A stretch of 64,000 nt of DNA from Methylosinus sp. H3A (lineage in GTDB: Bacteria > Pseudomonadota > Alphaproteobacteria > Rhizobiales > Beijerinckiaceae). Shown one piece after another: positions 1 to 9,359 of this stretch. The first letter of the stretch is position 1, and each line of letters begins with the position of its first letter. The notes under the pieces are model-generated. The model made no database searches. It saw nothing but the letters and a program-made list of their open reading frames with translations, and was not told where the DNA came from. The DNA lies in the NCBI RefSeq assembly GCF_015709455.1, contig NZ_JADNQW010000006.1:57538-121537 (forward strand), given 5' to 3'. A program made the position numbers and the translations under genes.

Positions 1-3000
1 TTGCAAAGAGCAGCCGTCGATTTTTCCGCGCACGATGAGAAGATAGAGCTGGCGCAGCGCATCGCGCGCATAGACGCTTTCGAGGTTATCCTCGGGGCGG
101 AACAGGCCCTGCCCCCCGGTCTGGCGCTGTCCGCGAGTGATCGCGCCGAGCGTGTCGAGCCGGCGGGCGATTGTGGAAAGGAAGCGCTTTTCCGCTTTTA
201 CATCTGTCGCGATGGGCCGAAAGAGCGGCGGCTGCGCCTGGTTCGTGCGATTGGTGCGCCCGAGCCCCTGAATGGCGGCGTCGGCCTTCCAGCCGGGTTC
301 GAGCAGATAGTGAACGCGCAGGCGCTGATTCTTCGTCGAGAGTTCGGCATGATAGCTGCGCCCGGTTCCGCCGGCGTCGGAGAAGACGAGAATGCGCTTT
401 TGATCGTCCATGAAGGCCGCGGTTTCGGCAAGATTGGCCGAAGGGGCGCGGTTCTCGACGGCGAGACGTTCGCCCTTTCGCACAATACGCCGTGACCGGC
501 CCGTGACCTCCGCGACCATTTCGGAGCCGAAGCGCTGAACGATCTGGTCCAGAGCGCCCGGAACCGGCGGGAGCGACGCGAGCCGTTCGATCAAATCGTT
601 GCGGCGCGCGAGGGCTTCGCGGCTTTCGACCGGCTGTCCGTCGCAATAGACTGGGCGCGATGATAGGTTTCCTTCGGCGTCGGTGAAGGGCTCATAGAGC
701 TGAACCGGGAAGGAATGAGCCAAATAATCAAGTACATATTCGCGCGGCGTGATATCGACGCGAACGTCCTTCCACTCGTCGGTGGGGATTTCCGCGAGAC
801 GGCGCTCCATGAGCGCTTCGCCGGTGGAAACGATCTGCACAACGGCAGCGTGGCCGTCCCCGAGATCGCGCTCGATCGAGCGGATCAACGTCGGCGTTTT
901 CATGCTCGTGAGCAAATGGCCGAAGAACCGCTGCTTGGCGCTCTCGAACGCGGAACGCGCGGCGGCCTTAGCCTGGCGGTTCAGCGTTCCGCTGGAGCCG
1001 GTGATATTGGCGGCCTCCATCGCAGCGTCGAGATTGCGGTGGATGATCGAGAACGCGCCGGCGTAGGCGTCGTAGATGCTGCGCTGCTCCTCGGTGAGGC
1101 GGTGCTCGACGAGCTCGTATTCTACGCCGTCGTAGGAGAGCGATCGGGCAGTGTAGAGGCCAAGTGAACGCAGATCGCGCGCGAGCACCTCCATCGCTGC
1201 GACGCCCCCGTCCTCGATGGCCTCGACGAACTCGGCGCGGGTGGCGAAGGGAAAATCGTCGCCACCCCAAAGGCCGAGCCGCTGAGCGTAGGCGAGATTG
1301 TGGACGGTCGTCGCGCCTGTGGCGGAGACGTAGACGACGCGGGCGTTGGGGAGAGCGTGTTGCAGACGAAGGCCTGCGCGACCCTGCTGCGAGGGGGCGA
1401 CGTCGCCGCGCTCGCTTTTCCCGCCGCCGGCGTTCTGCATGGCGTGGCTTTCGTCGAAAATGATGACGCCATCGAAATCTGCTCCGAGCCATTCGACGAG
1501 CTGGCGGACGCGCGACATCTTCTCGCCTCGGTCATCGGTGCGCAGCGTGGCGTAGGTGGCGAACAGGACGCCCTCGCGAAGCGTGATCGGCTTGCCTTGC
1601 GCGAAACGCGAGAGGGGCGTCACGAGCAATCGCTCCATGCCGAGCGCGGACCAATCGCGTTGCGCGTCCTCGATCAGCTTGTCGGATTTGCTGATCCAAA
1701 GCGCCTTGCGCCGGCCCTGCATCCAATTATCGAGGATGATCCCGGCGGATTGGCGGCCCTTGCCGGCGCCCGTGCCGTCGCCGAGCATGAAGCCGCGCCG
1801 GAAGCGAACGGCGTTTTCGACGCCCTCGGCTACCGCCTGGACGACGTCGAAGGTTGTGTCGACCGTCCATGATCCGGAGAGATAATCACTGTGCGCCTCG
1901 CCGGCGTAGATGACGGTTTCGAGCTGCGCGTCGGAAAGGCGTTGAAGGCTATTCGCCGGTAGCATGGGGCGATAGGCTGGCTTCGGTGGCGCGACGCTCG
2001 CCATCGCCGCGGACTGGACGAGTTTGGTCGGGTGCGGCTGCGCGCCGGGAATGCGGATCGACTGTAATCCATATTCTTCGTAGATCGCCTCGGTCAGACG
2101 TGTGCTTTCCGGCGGGGTCGAGTCGATTGTCTCATAGGCGAGCGGAATGCCAGTAGGGTCCGCGATCGGCGCGAGGCGCGGGCGAGTCTCGGCCCGGCGG
2201 GAGATGTAGCTGCGCGCGGTTATGGGCGCCACGGCGGCGATCGGCGCGGAGCTCTTGGGCAAGGCGAGTGGTAAGCGCGGCGGAACGCTGTGCTCGATCC
2301 ACTCGAGAAGCGTCGCGACATTCGGCGCGAGGCCGGGCGACGCCGGGAACAGCGTCGGATCGTCGGCCGGGTTCTTTTCGATAACTGTGAGCCGAGTCGG
2401 AAAGGTCGTGCCGTGCTTGGCATAAACCGCGCCCGCAATAGAGGCGGTGAACACGACGCGCCCGCGCTCCTGCAAGAGAATGAATGAATCACGCCAATCG
2501 GGAATGTCCGGGCCGACATTGGCGCCGGTGATCGCGACGAGGCGTCCGCCCGGCGCGAGGCGGTTGAGCGCCGAGGCGATGTGGCGAAAGCCGGCGTCCT
2601 GGACCCGTCCTGCAACATGGGCCATAGCCGAGAACGGCGGATTCATGAGGACTACGGACGGTATCGTCTCGGCGCCGAGGTGATCGTCGATCTGCGCGGC
2701 GTCGAACCGCGTGATGGAAATCGACGGAAAGAGCGCGGCGAGCAATCTCGCGCGTGTCTCGGCGAGCTCGTTGAGTATGAGGGAGCTGGTCGTCGTCCTC
2801 GCTAAGATCGCGAGGAGCCCTGTTCCGGCGGACGGCTCCAGCACGCGGTCGGACGGTGCGATCGCGGCGGCCGTGAAGGCCGCCAGGCCGAGCGGAACGG
2901 GCGTCGAGAATTGCTGAAGCGCTTGGCTCTCCTCGGAGCGGCGCGTATGGGTCGGCAGCAACAGGGATATTTTCGTCAGCGCGGAAAGACGGGCGGCCGC

Positions 3001-3285
3001 AGTTGGTGCTTTGCGGAACAGCGCCTTGCCATATTTGCCCAGGAACAGGACGGTCGCGACCTCACAGGCCTCATAGGCGGCTTTCCAGCTCCATGCGCCG
3101 GAACCATCCGATGCGCCAAACGCGTTTTCCATAACGTCGCGCAGGACGCCGGCGTCGATCTTTTCGCCGCGTTCGAGACTGGGAACGAGAAGATGCGCAG
3201 CGGAGAGGATGGCGGCGGCGCCGTCAGTGGGTGCAGGATCGAAGGAGTGTTGCTGGGTCGAAAGGACGGGCGCGAGAAAATTCAT
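1..3285 (-). CDS. Strawberry-notch-like helicase/methylase (3' end outside window)
   Basis: The frame is open from the ATG at 3285 to the left edge, about 1,095 residues without a stop, so the C-terminus is missing. An N-terminal methyltransferase-like part carries a glycine-rich EPSAGTGLLA motif (about residue 152) and NPPF (about 220). A superfamily 2 helicase part follows with Walker A GDGTGAGKGRQ, a DEAH-type box in FDESHAMQNA, and a late GRTNRTNQ motif VI. This order matches the bacterial strawberry-notch family found on alphaproteobacterial plasmids and phages, whose members usually exceed 1,300 residues. The role is unproven; a DNA or RNA remodelling or modification function is inferred. 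It lies downstream of parB and DUF932 genes in the same orientation and has the same leader type. No frameshift is seen in the visible part. Confidence 0.88.
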   Translation of the reverse strand, partial: MNFLAPVLSTQQHSFDPAPTDGAAAILSAAHLLVPSLERGEKIDAGVLRDVMENAFGASDGSGAWSWKAAYEACEVATVLFLGKYGKALFRKAPTAAARLSALTKISLLLPTHTRRSEESQALQQFSTPVPLGLAAFTAAAIAPSDRVLEPSAGTGLLAILARTTTSSLILNELAETRARLLAALFPSISITRFDAAQIDDHLGAETIPSVVLMNPPFSAMAHVAGRVQDAGFRHIASALNRLAPGGRLVAITGANVGPDIPDWRDSFILLQERGRVVFTASIAGAVYAKHGTTFPTRLTVIEKNPADDPTLFPASPGLAPNVATLLEWIEHSVPPRLPLALPKSSAPIAAVAPITARSYISRRAETRPRLAPIADPTGIPLAYETIDSTPPESTRLTEAIYEEYGLQSIRIPGAQPHPTKLVQSAAMASVAPPKPAYRPMLPANSLQRLSDAQLETVIYAGEAHSDYLSGSWTVDTTFDVVQAVAEGVENAVRFRRGFMLGDGTGAGKGRQSAGIILDNWMQGRRKALWISKSDKLIEDAQRDWSALGMERLLVTPLSRFAQGKPITLREGVLFATYATLRTDDRGEKMSRVRQLVEWLGADFDGVIIFDESHAMQNAGGGKSERGDVAPSQQGRAGLRLQHALPNARVVYVSATGATTVHNLAYAQRLGLWGGDDFPFATRAEFVEAIEDGGVAAMEVLARDLRSLGLYTARSLSYDGVEYELVEHRLTEEQRSIYDAYAGAFSIIHRNLDAAMEAANITGSSGTLNRQAKAAARSAFESAKQRFFGHLLTSMKTPTLIRSIERDLGDGHAAVVQIVSTGEALMERRLAEIPTDEWKDVRVDITPREYVLDYLAHSFPVQLYEPFTDAEGNLSSRPVYCDGQPVESREALARRNDLIERLASLPPVPGALDQIVQRFGSEMVAEVTGRSRRIVRKGERLAVENRAPSANLAETAAFMDDQKRILVFSDAGGTGRSYHAELSTKNQRLRVHYLLEPGWKADAAIQGLGRTNRTNQAQPPLFRPIATDVKAEKRFLSTIARRLDTLGAITRGQRQTGGQGLFRPEDNLESVYARDALRQLYLLIVRGKIDGCSLQ

Positions 3286-3287
3286 TG

Positions 3288-3385
3288 AATCGGCCTCATG
3301 GAGAGCGGACCATCGGTAAGCCCGGCGGACGCTCTCTCTCGAAGCCGCCGAACTCATTCGCGGCCGACGGCCCTCTCCCTCTCTT
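3288..3385 (-). promoter_or_regulatory. Two-box leader, copy A (upstream of the strawberry-notch gene)
   Basis: Read on the minus strand, a GGGAGAGGG box (3379-3371) is followed 29 bases later by CGAGAGAGAG (3341-3332), 47 bases before the start codon. The second box can pair with GC-rich flanks to form a hairpin. Copies B and C show the same boxes and spacing upstream of the next two genes. It could be an untranslated RNA element or a shared binding site. The family is not recognised. Confidence 0.55.
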
Positions 3386-3475
3386 CACGGGGCACAAAAA
3401 AAGCGCCCGGCCTTACGGCGGGGCGCCTTCGATCGAGATGTGAAGGGCGACTTGCGCCGCCCTTTTCGGAATCGC

Positions 3476-5629
3476 CTATTCGGCGGCCATCGGCTGTTCT
3501 TGGTCTTCTTCGGTGTCAGCCGCGCCGTCTTCATCGTCGTCGTCGCTGGCGAGGAAGGCGGGCAGAGCCTCGTCTCCGCCCTCCCGATCCGCGGTTTCCC
3601 GATCCGCGGTTTCGAAAACGTCCTCGCCGTCAGCGAGACGCAGCGGCTCCGCCAGCCAATTGGTGTCCTGGAGAAGGCGTTCGGCCTCTTTGGCCATCTC
3701 GCCTTTCTTCATATGGCCGATGAGTTCCGCGGCACGCTCGCCGGCCCCCTCGCGCACGGCTTCGACGATGCGCGCTTTGGTCACGCGCCCGAAATAGTTG
3801 CCGACGGTCGGACGCCAGCCCACCTGCGCCATGTCCAGGCCGGTCGCTCGAGCCAGTCGATCGGCCTGAGAAAGGCGAACCTTCAGCGCGTGGTCGCTGA
3901 CGCCCGAACCACTGTATGGATTCGGGCGCTCATGGAGCGCATTGACGCCATAGCTGACACAATGGGCGAGAAGCTCCATACGTCTGTCAACTTCGAGCGC
4001 GGTGAGCCAGTTCCACAGAGCTTCGTCGTCGGCGGGGATGTGGTCTCCCCAGCGCTCGTGCCGATCGGCGACGGACTTCGCGGATTGGCAATCGTTCAGA
4101 TCCTCGGACTGCGCAGGGAACATGACCTGGCGAACGTGCGCCTCCAGAGCCCCGGTTGCGGATCGGTGTTCGAACGCATCCGAGACCAGCTTATGGAGGA
4201 GAGCGGTCATCGCGACGTGAGGATTATTCGCGACCGCATCTCGCAGAGCGAGCGTGCGGTGGGCGGTCAGCTCCGCGACCAGGCGATCGGGCAGTGGCTT
4301 GATGCCGTCCTCCTCCGGCTCCTCCTCGGGCTGCGCCGCTTGGCCGCCGATCGTGATGACGGCTCGCTGGACGAGGGGAGCCATCGGTGCTGCGGGTCGA
4401 GATTCAGCGGTCTCCGTCATGCTGTCGTCGTCGCCTTCGGGCGCCGGCTCGTCTTCGGGACGAACATAGCCGCGGTCGACTTTCGGCAAGCCGTTGCCGC
4501 CGAGGCTCACGAAGACGCCAGCGCGAGCAATGTCATCAGGCTCATACCGAACGGGGCGGTCCTCGAAAGCCTCAAGCGCCGCGTCGATTTCCTCGAGGCG
4601 ATTGTTGACTTCGTCGGGGATGTCGTCAGCCTGCTCATATTGCTCGACGAGTCTGTCGCTCTCTTCCCGAAGCTCCTCACGCGTCGCGCGTTCGTCTTCG
4701 GTCAGGGCAGCAGTTCCCGGCAGCCTGCGCAAGCCGTTCGTCAACCCGTAGGGAAGATGGACGGCGGCTTGGACCCATTTCCAGCCCTCCCCCGCGATGT
4801 CGTCAGCGACGTTCCTGAGCTTTTCCGCGACAAGACGATCGAGGAGGGCGACATCCTGGAGCCATCCGCCTCGATCATCCTCGAAGAGGTCTCGGAGAAT
4901 AACGCCACCTGCGGCCTCATAGGCCGCCACGCCGACGAAGAAGGCGCGTTTGTCAGTGGCGCTCACGGCGGTTTCTGTAAGCGCCCGACGGATGTTGTAG
5001 GGTTCTTTCTGATAGCCGTTGCGGAGAGAATTCCAGACCTGCTCCTGCCGCGCGTGATCGTGCGAAACCGTGAACGCCATGAGCTGCTCGAGCGTCATCT
5101 CTTCCCCGGCGTAGACGTCGAGCAAAGCGCGCGAGACCGACACAAGGCGCAGACGCTGCTTCACGACATGGACGTCGACCAAAAAGGCGGCCGCGACCGC
5201 TTCTTCGGTCATGCCCTTGTCGATCATGGCCTTGAAACCACGAAACTGGTCGAGCGGATGAAGCGGCGCGCGGTCGATGTTTTCCGCGAGCGACACTTCA
5301 TCGATCAGAACGTCGCTCGCCGCGTCTCCGACGACACAGGGGACGAGAGCATTTTTCGCGAGGCGCTTCTGCTTGACCAACAATTCGAGGGCGCGATATC
5401 GGCGACCGCCAGCGGGAACCTCGAATTTCCCGGTTTCCGTTCCGTCAGCGTCCAGGATCGGGCGAACGTGGAGGCTCTGGATCAGTCCGCGCCGGGCGAT
5501 CGAGATGGCGAGTTCTTCGATCGAAACTCCGGCCTGCACGCGGCGAACATTCGCCTGCGACAAGACGAGCTTGTCGAACGGAATATCGCGTGAGGAGGAG
5601 AGGGTGATTTTCTGAGTGGCTTTGGCCAT
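3476..5629 (-). CDS. Large ParB/Spo0J-like nuclease-domain protein
   Basis: A 717-residue protein. Residues about 15-110 form a ParB N-terminal domain (DIPFDKLVLSQANVR, AGGRRYRAL corresponding to the GERRxRA box, then SLAENIDRAPLHPLDQ). A helix-turn-helix region follows (TEEAVAAAFLVDVHVVKQRL). The long acidic C-terminal half is typical of the extended ParB-like proteins on rhizobial plasmids, which are much longer than chromosomal ParB (about 300 residues). The ATG at 5629 is preferred over an upstream in-frame ATG at 5686 because GGAG lies 8 bases before it and the extra residues overlap the leader. No parA is adjacent, so it is probably not the partition adaptor; a regulatory or nuclease role is inferred. 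The frame is intact. Confidence 0.85.
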   Translation of the reverse strand: MAKATQKITLSSSRDIPFDKLVLSQANVRRVQAGVSIEELAISIARRGLIQSLHVRPILDADGTETGKFEVPAGGRRYRALELLVKQKRLAKNALVPCVVGDAASDVLIDEVSLAENIDRAPLHPLDQFRGFKAMIDKGMTEEAVAAAFLVDVHVVKQRLRLVSVSRALLDVYAGEEMTLEQLMAFTVSHDHARQEQVWNSLRNGYQKEPYNIRRALTETAVSATDKRAFFVGVAAYEAAGGVILRDLFEDDRGGWLQDVALLDRLVAEKLRNVADDIAGEGWKWVQAAVHLPYGLTNGLRRLPGTAALTEDERATREELREESDRLVEQYEQADDIPDEVNNRLEEIDAALEAFEDRPVRYEPDDIARAGVFVSLGGNGLPKVDRGYVRPEDEPAPEGDDDSMTETAESRPAAPMAPLVQRAVITIGGQAAQPEEEPEEDGIKPLPDRLVAELTAHRTLALRDAVANNPHVAMTALLHKLVSDAFEHRSATGALEAHVRQVMFPAQSEDLNDCQSAKSVADRHERWGDHIPADDEALWNWLTALEVDRRMELLAHCVSYGVNALHERPNPYSGSGVSDHALKVRLSQADRLARATGLDMAQVGWRPTVGNYFGRVTKARIVEAVREGAGERAAELIGHMKKGEMAKEAERLLQDTNWLAEPLRLADGEDVFETADRETADREGGDEALPAFLASDDDDEDGAADTEEDQEQPMAAE

Positions 5630-5631
5630 GG

Positions 5632-5715
5632 TCGTTGCTCCGCGACAAGCCGCCGAGAGCCTCTCTCTCGACCTTTTGCTCGTCAATGAGCGAAGCGCCG
5701 CCCTCTCCCTTTAAG
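5632..5715 (-). promoter_or_regulatory. Two-box leader, copy B (upstream of parB-like gene)
   Basis: On the minus strand a GGGAGAGGG box (5709-5701) and a CGAGAGAGAG box (5670-5661) are 30 bases apart, 32 bases before the start. CGAGAG and CTCTCG can pair into a short hairpin. Just before the second box, TGACGAGCAAAAGG resembles TGACGGGTAAAACG in copy C. Confidence 0.55.
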
Positions 5716-5772
5716 GAGCGGGCAGCGCCATGATCGCAGAGCTCGAGACAACCGCCTCGCGGTTCTTCGGAC

Positions 5773-6966
5773 TCAGGCCGCTAGATCAAGCAGCTTCTTC
5801 GCCTTCGCCTCCATATCGAGGCGAACGTCCTGATGCGGCTTGTCACGCGCGACGGCCGTGATGCCCTGCACGAAATCGAAAATCGATTCCGGCGGACGGC
5901 CCTCCTCCACCAACACCGTGTCGATGATCTTGCTCGTTTCGGCCTTCGAGAAGCCGCGCCGCCGCAAGAATTCGTTGCGATCTTCGTCAGTCTTCGCCAC
6001 GATGCGTTCGCGCGCAGCCTTAATGCCATTGATGAAAGGCGTCGGTGACGAGTTCGCAAAATTCAACAGCGCAGGAGCCGCCTCATGTGCGAAGCGAGAA
6101 GCGGCGTATTTGCTGTGGCGGATGGTGATCTCCTCGAAATTTTCTACGCCCCAGAGATTGCGATTCTGACACACGGCCCGCAGATAGAAGCTCGCGATCC
6201 CGAGCGTCTTCGCTCCGACCTCCGAGTTCCAGCAATAAAACCCACGGAAATAAAGGTCCGGCGAGCCATCCGGGAGGCGGCCCGCCTCTATGGGATTCAA
6301 ATCATCGACGAGGAACAGGAAGACGTCGCGATCGGAGGCATAGAGCGTCGTCGTGTCTTTCGTGATGTCCACACGCGGATTGTAGACGCCTGTCGACCAA
6401 TCGAGGACGCCCGGAACTTTCCAGCGCGTGTCGCCCGTGCCATTGCCAGCGATGCGCTGCACGGCTTCGACGAGCTCGTGATCGAAGATACGCCCGTAAT
6501 CGGGGCCGGTTACCGCTCGCAGCTCGACGCGGTTATCGTCGGTCTCCAGTGTCTTGATCTGCTCCGCGCGGTGCGACGTCAGGCCATATTGGAGATTGAT
6601 GCCGGCGATCGCTGCCGGAAGCTGGCGGAGATAGGAGGCCGGCGCGCCGACATGGCTCGCGAGCTGCCCGAAACTCCAATGCGTCGGAGCCATGGGCGCC
6701 TCAGCGCCCGGAAGGATCAGAGACAGGCGCTCGGCGTTCGCGCGATCTGCTTCGACATGGATAAGCGAGGTTTCGACGACACGGGTGCGGCTTCGATCGG
6801 CGCGGCCGCGCACGGCGCATGCCAGCTCGCCAAGCGAGAGAAACCGCTCGTCGGCGGGACGAGAAAACCACTCGGAAGAAACGCGGCCGACACGCTCCCC
6901 GCGCGACACGTCGACTTTGTAGCCATTGGTGAATTCACGGCGGGAGTCGAGAACTTGGATGTTCAT
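5773..6966 (-). CDS. DUF932 domain protein
   Basis: A 397-residue protein matching the DUF932 family (phage/plasmid-like, LGT_TIGR03299 type). Recognisable pieces are a mid-region THWSFGQLASHVGAPASYLRQLP, then RAVTGPDYGRIFDHELVEAV, and a C-terminal RHSKYAASRFAHEAAPAL region. The family is common on alphaproteobacterial plasmids beside ParB-like and strawberry-notch genes, as here, but its biochemical role is unknown. The ATG at 6966 follows the two-box leader by 34 bases with GGAG near the start. The frame is intact and no signal peptide is seen. Confidence 0.88.
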   Translation of the reverse strand: MNIQVLDSRREFTNGYKVDVSRGERVGRVSSEWFSRPADERFLSLGELACAVRGRADRSRTRVVETSLIHVEADRANAERLSLILPGAEAPMAPTHWSFGQLASHVGAPASYLRQLPAAIAGINLQYGLTSHRAEQIKTLETDDNRVELRAVTGPDYGRIFDHELVEAVQRIAGNGTGDTRWKVPGVLDWSTGVYNPRVDITKDTTTLYASDRDVFLFLVDDLNPIEAGRLPDGSPDLYFRGFYCWNSEVGAKTLGIASFYLRAVCQNRNLWGVENFEEITIRHSKYAASRFAHEAAPALLNFANSSPTPFINGIKAARERIVAKTDEDRNEFLRRRGFSKAETSKIIDTVLVEEGRPPESIFDFVQGITAVARDKPHQDVRLDMEAKAKKLLDLAA

Positions 6967-6969
6967 GGG

Positions 6970-7052
6970 ATCAAACTCCGTGACCAGGCGGCCGAAAGAC
7001 TCTCTCTCGGCGTTTTACCCGTCATAGAAATCCGGTCCCCACTCTCACTCTA
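6970..7052 (-). promoter_or_regulatory. Two-box leader, copy C (upstream of DUF932 gene)
   Basis: On the minus strand a degenerate purine box (GAGTGAGAGTGGGG, 7050-7037) precedes CGAGAGAGAG (7009-7000) by about 29 bases, 34 bases before the start. The bases after the box (TCTTTCGGCCGCC) can fold back on it. The purine box is less well kept than in copies A and B. Confidence 0.5.
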
Positions 7053-7053
7053 G

Positions 7054-7421
7054 GATGTGCTAACGCTCGAGGTACACCTGAACGAATTGCTCCAATCCGC
7101 GCTCCGGCTAATACAGACGCCCATCACGCATAGACGGGAGTGTGCCCGCCGACAGCGCTCAACGGCCGGGTATGATCATAAGCCGATTTCCAGGGATGTT
7201 GCTGCAACGACGCCGTGAGGTGGTCGACGGCCGTAATCCTGAAAGCTGCTGTAAACCGATCGCCGGAAGCAGCTTGTGCTTCGAACGCAGCGCGCGGGAG
7301 CGGGAGTAAAATGAAGCTTTCTTCAGGATCAACCCATTTCCGACCTTAAACTCTGCACTGGCGTATCTTTTCGATCAGGGTTACTGAAGCACGGATTCAT
7401 GCATGATTTGGGGAGGCGGGA
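7054..7421. other. Intergenic region at the left edge of the defence island
   Basis: This is 368 bases between the divergent DUF932 leader and the OLD gene. No convincing gene is present: short frames have poor codon bias and no ribosome site. It must hold the promoter of the downstream defence genes, but no strong -35/-10 pair stands out. GGGAGGCGGG immediately before 7422 is the ribosome binding site for the next gene. Confidence 0.4.
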
Positions 7422-9311
7422 GTGGCCAATCGCTCGAAGCTACTGAAGCTGGTTGTTAGGAACCTTGGGTGCATCGGCCCAGAAGGTATCGAGGTGGCTC
7501 TCGATAACGTGGTGTGCTTGGTAGGCAAGAACAACGCGGGCAAATCAACCATTTTGCGCGCTTACGAGCTTGCCATTAAACCAAGTCTATTTGTAGGTTC
7601 ACGAGACCGCTGCCGTTGGACCCCCGGTGATGAACCATCGGTCGTAGAACTCGACGTCCACATCCCCGAAGGCGTGGCGAATGTCGACGAGAAGTGGAAA
7701 TCCAAGGTGGGCGATTATCTGGTCGTCCGCAGCCGTTGGGAATGGGCACCCGATGGATCGCCTCTCCGGAAGACCTGGGACCCCGTGGCCGGCCTCTGGT
7801 CGAACAATGAAAAGGCCGGCGGTGCCGACAACGTCTTCAAATCCCGCCTGCCGCGCCCGTTGAGAATCGGATCGCTGCAAGATGCGTCGGAAACCCAAGC
7901 CGTGCTACTGGCCCTGGCGCTCTCACCCTTCGCAAAAGATTTGAGCGAGTTGCAAAAGGATCCGACGTCCGACCTCGCACAATCCGTCTCGAAGCTCGCC
8001 AACATCGTCTCTAACCTGTCCAAGGCGCATGAAGCGCGCTTCACCAAAATAGCTGAACAAATTAAAGATGGATTCGCGGGCGTCTTTCCCGGTCTGGGAA
8101 TCCGGCTCGATGTCGCGATGGCAGAGCCGAAATACGACTTGGAGAAGCTTCTCAAGGAAGGCTCCGGCATTCGGGTTACGGATGGCGACGTCGAAACTTC
8201 GGTGGAGCAACAAGGGGCGGGTGCCCGGCGAGCGCTGTTTTGGTCGATGCTCACAGTCCATAATCAACTTTCGCGGTTCAACGAAACCGAGACTGCGTTA
8301 GAAAAGGCTTTGAAGATCGCGAAAAGTGAGGAAGCGAAAGCCGCTGCACTCGAAAAGCTCGAGGCCTTCCGAAAGGGAGAGAAGGAACCGGATAAGGATG
8401 ATCCCGCTTTCCCCGGCTATCTCCTGCTAATCGACGAACCTGAGAATGCCCTTCATCCGATGGCGGCTCGAGCCGCCCAACGACATCTTTACCAGCTAGC
8501 GGAGGATCCCGAGTGGCAGGTGATGATGACGACACACTCACCCTATTTCGTCAATCCGCTCGAAGACCACACGACAATCGTGCGATTGGAGCGCGCCGGA
8601 GGGGACACGTCGCCACTCGGAAGCAAGACATATCGGGCTGACGATGTGGCCTTCGACCCCGATACCAAGCGCAATCTAAAGGCGGTCCAGCAAATGGACG
8701 TCGGGTTCTCAGAGGTGTTTTTCGGTTCGCATCCGATCCTCGTAGAAGGCGACACTGAGCACGCGGCCTTCATCGCTGCTATCGTTAGTGAGAATCATGA
8801 ACTGGCGGGCCGGGCAACGGTGATACGCGCTCGCGGCAAGGCAATTTTGCCTGGGCTGATCACGATGTTGCGACATTTTCGTGTGCCGTTCAGCATTGTC
8901 CATGACGTCGACTGGCCGTTCAACCACGAAGGTGGCCGAAACGGGATGTGGACCATGAACCAGTCGATCTACGATCAAATCGTCGCATGTCGAAACACCG
9001 GTATTGCCGTTCGCCACCGTTGCAGCATTCCCGATTTTGAACGCAGTCTCGGAGGGGCCGAGCTGGGTAAGGACAAGCCAATATCAGCTTATTTGCGCGT
9101 CGTGGAAGATCCGGCGCTGCGCGAGAAACTGCAGCAGTTTCTCGTCGATATCTGTGATGGCGTGGAGCACGAGCCGTTTGGGGCGCTGCCGCCTGACTTG
9201 GACTATCTCGAAAAGATGCACGCGGTGCTCCGCGCGTGGAATAACATCAATGGGAAGCCGGACGACATTCGACTTATCGGCAATATAATGCCTTTGACCA
9301 TGTCCGCATGA
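7422..9311 (+). CDS. OLD-family ATP-dependent endonuclease (ATPase plus TOPRIM)
   Basis: A 629-residue protein. An N-terminal ABC/SMC-like ATPase shows Walker A GKNNAGKST (about residue 35) and a Walker B/D-loop LLIDEPENALHP (about 340) followed by the switch histidine in TTHSPYF. A C-terminal TOPRIM part shows LVEGDTEHAAF (about 440) and an acidic HDVDWPF. Domain order and length match overcoming-lysogenization-defect nucleases, which cut nucleic acid and often act in phage defence. The GTG at 7422 is chosen for the GGGAGGCGGG site five bases upstream; an overlapping ATG at 7403 is out of frame. No UvrD-like partner follows, so it resembles stand-alone class 1 OLD rather than Gabija. The next gene begins 49 bases later, so co-expression is likely. 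Confidence 0.85.
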   Translation: MANRSKLLKLVVRNLGCIGPEGIEVALDNVVCLVGKNNAGKSTILRAYELAIKPSLFVGSRDRCRWTPGDEPSVVELDVHIPEGVANVDEKWKSKVGDYLVVRSRWEWAPDGSPLRKTWDPVAGLWSNNEKAGGADNVFKSRLPRPLRIGSLQDASETQAVLLALALSPFAKDLSELQKDPTSDLAQSVSKLANIVSNLSKAHEARFTKIAEQIKDGFAGVFPGLGIRLDVAMAEPKYDLEKLLKEGSGIRVTDGDVETSVEQQGAGARRALFWSMLTVHNQLSRFNETETALEKALKIAKSEEAKAAALEKLEAFRKGEKEPDKDDPAFPGYLLLIDEPENALHPMAARAAQRHLYQLAEDPEWQVMMTTHSPYFVNPLEDHTTIVRLERAGGDTSPLGSKTYRADDVAFDPDTKRNLKAVQQMDVGFSEVFFGSHPILVEGDTEHAAFIAAIVSENHELAGRATVIRARGKAILPGLITMLRHFRVPFSIVHDVDWPFNHEGGRNGMWTMNQSIYDQIVACRNTGIAVRHRCSIPDFERSLGGAELGKDKPISAYLRVVEDPALREKLQQFLVDICDGVEHEPFGALPPDLDYLEKMHAVLRAWNNINGKPDDIRLIGNIMPLTMSA

Positions 9312-9359
9312 TCGAGCGGCAATTTCACTGTTTGCGGAAATAATATTGAGAGGGATCCT

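Noticed and set aside
3440..5593. Long plus-strand frame of 717 codons
   Set aside because: It is the antisense of the ParB-like gene; the minus-strand product has clear ParB motifs and this one has none.
6085..7053. Plus-strand frame of 322 codons
   Set aside because: It is the shadow of the DUF932 gene with no ribosome site or family signal.
7422..9311. Gabija system (OLD plus UvrD)
   Set aside because: The next gene is a nuclease-STAND ATPase, not a UvrD-like helicase.
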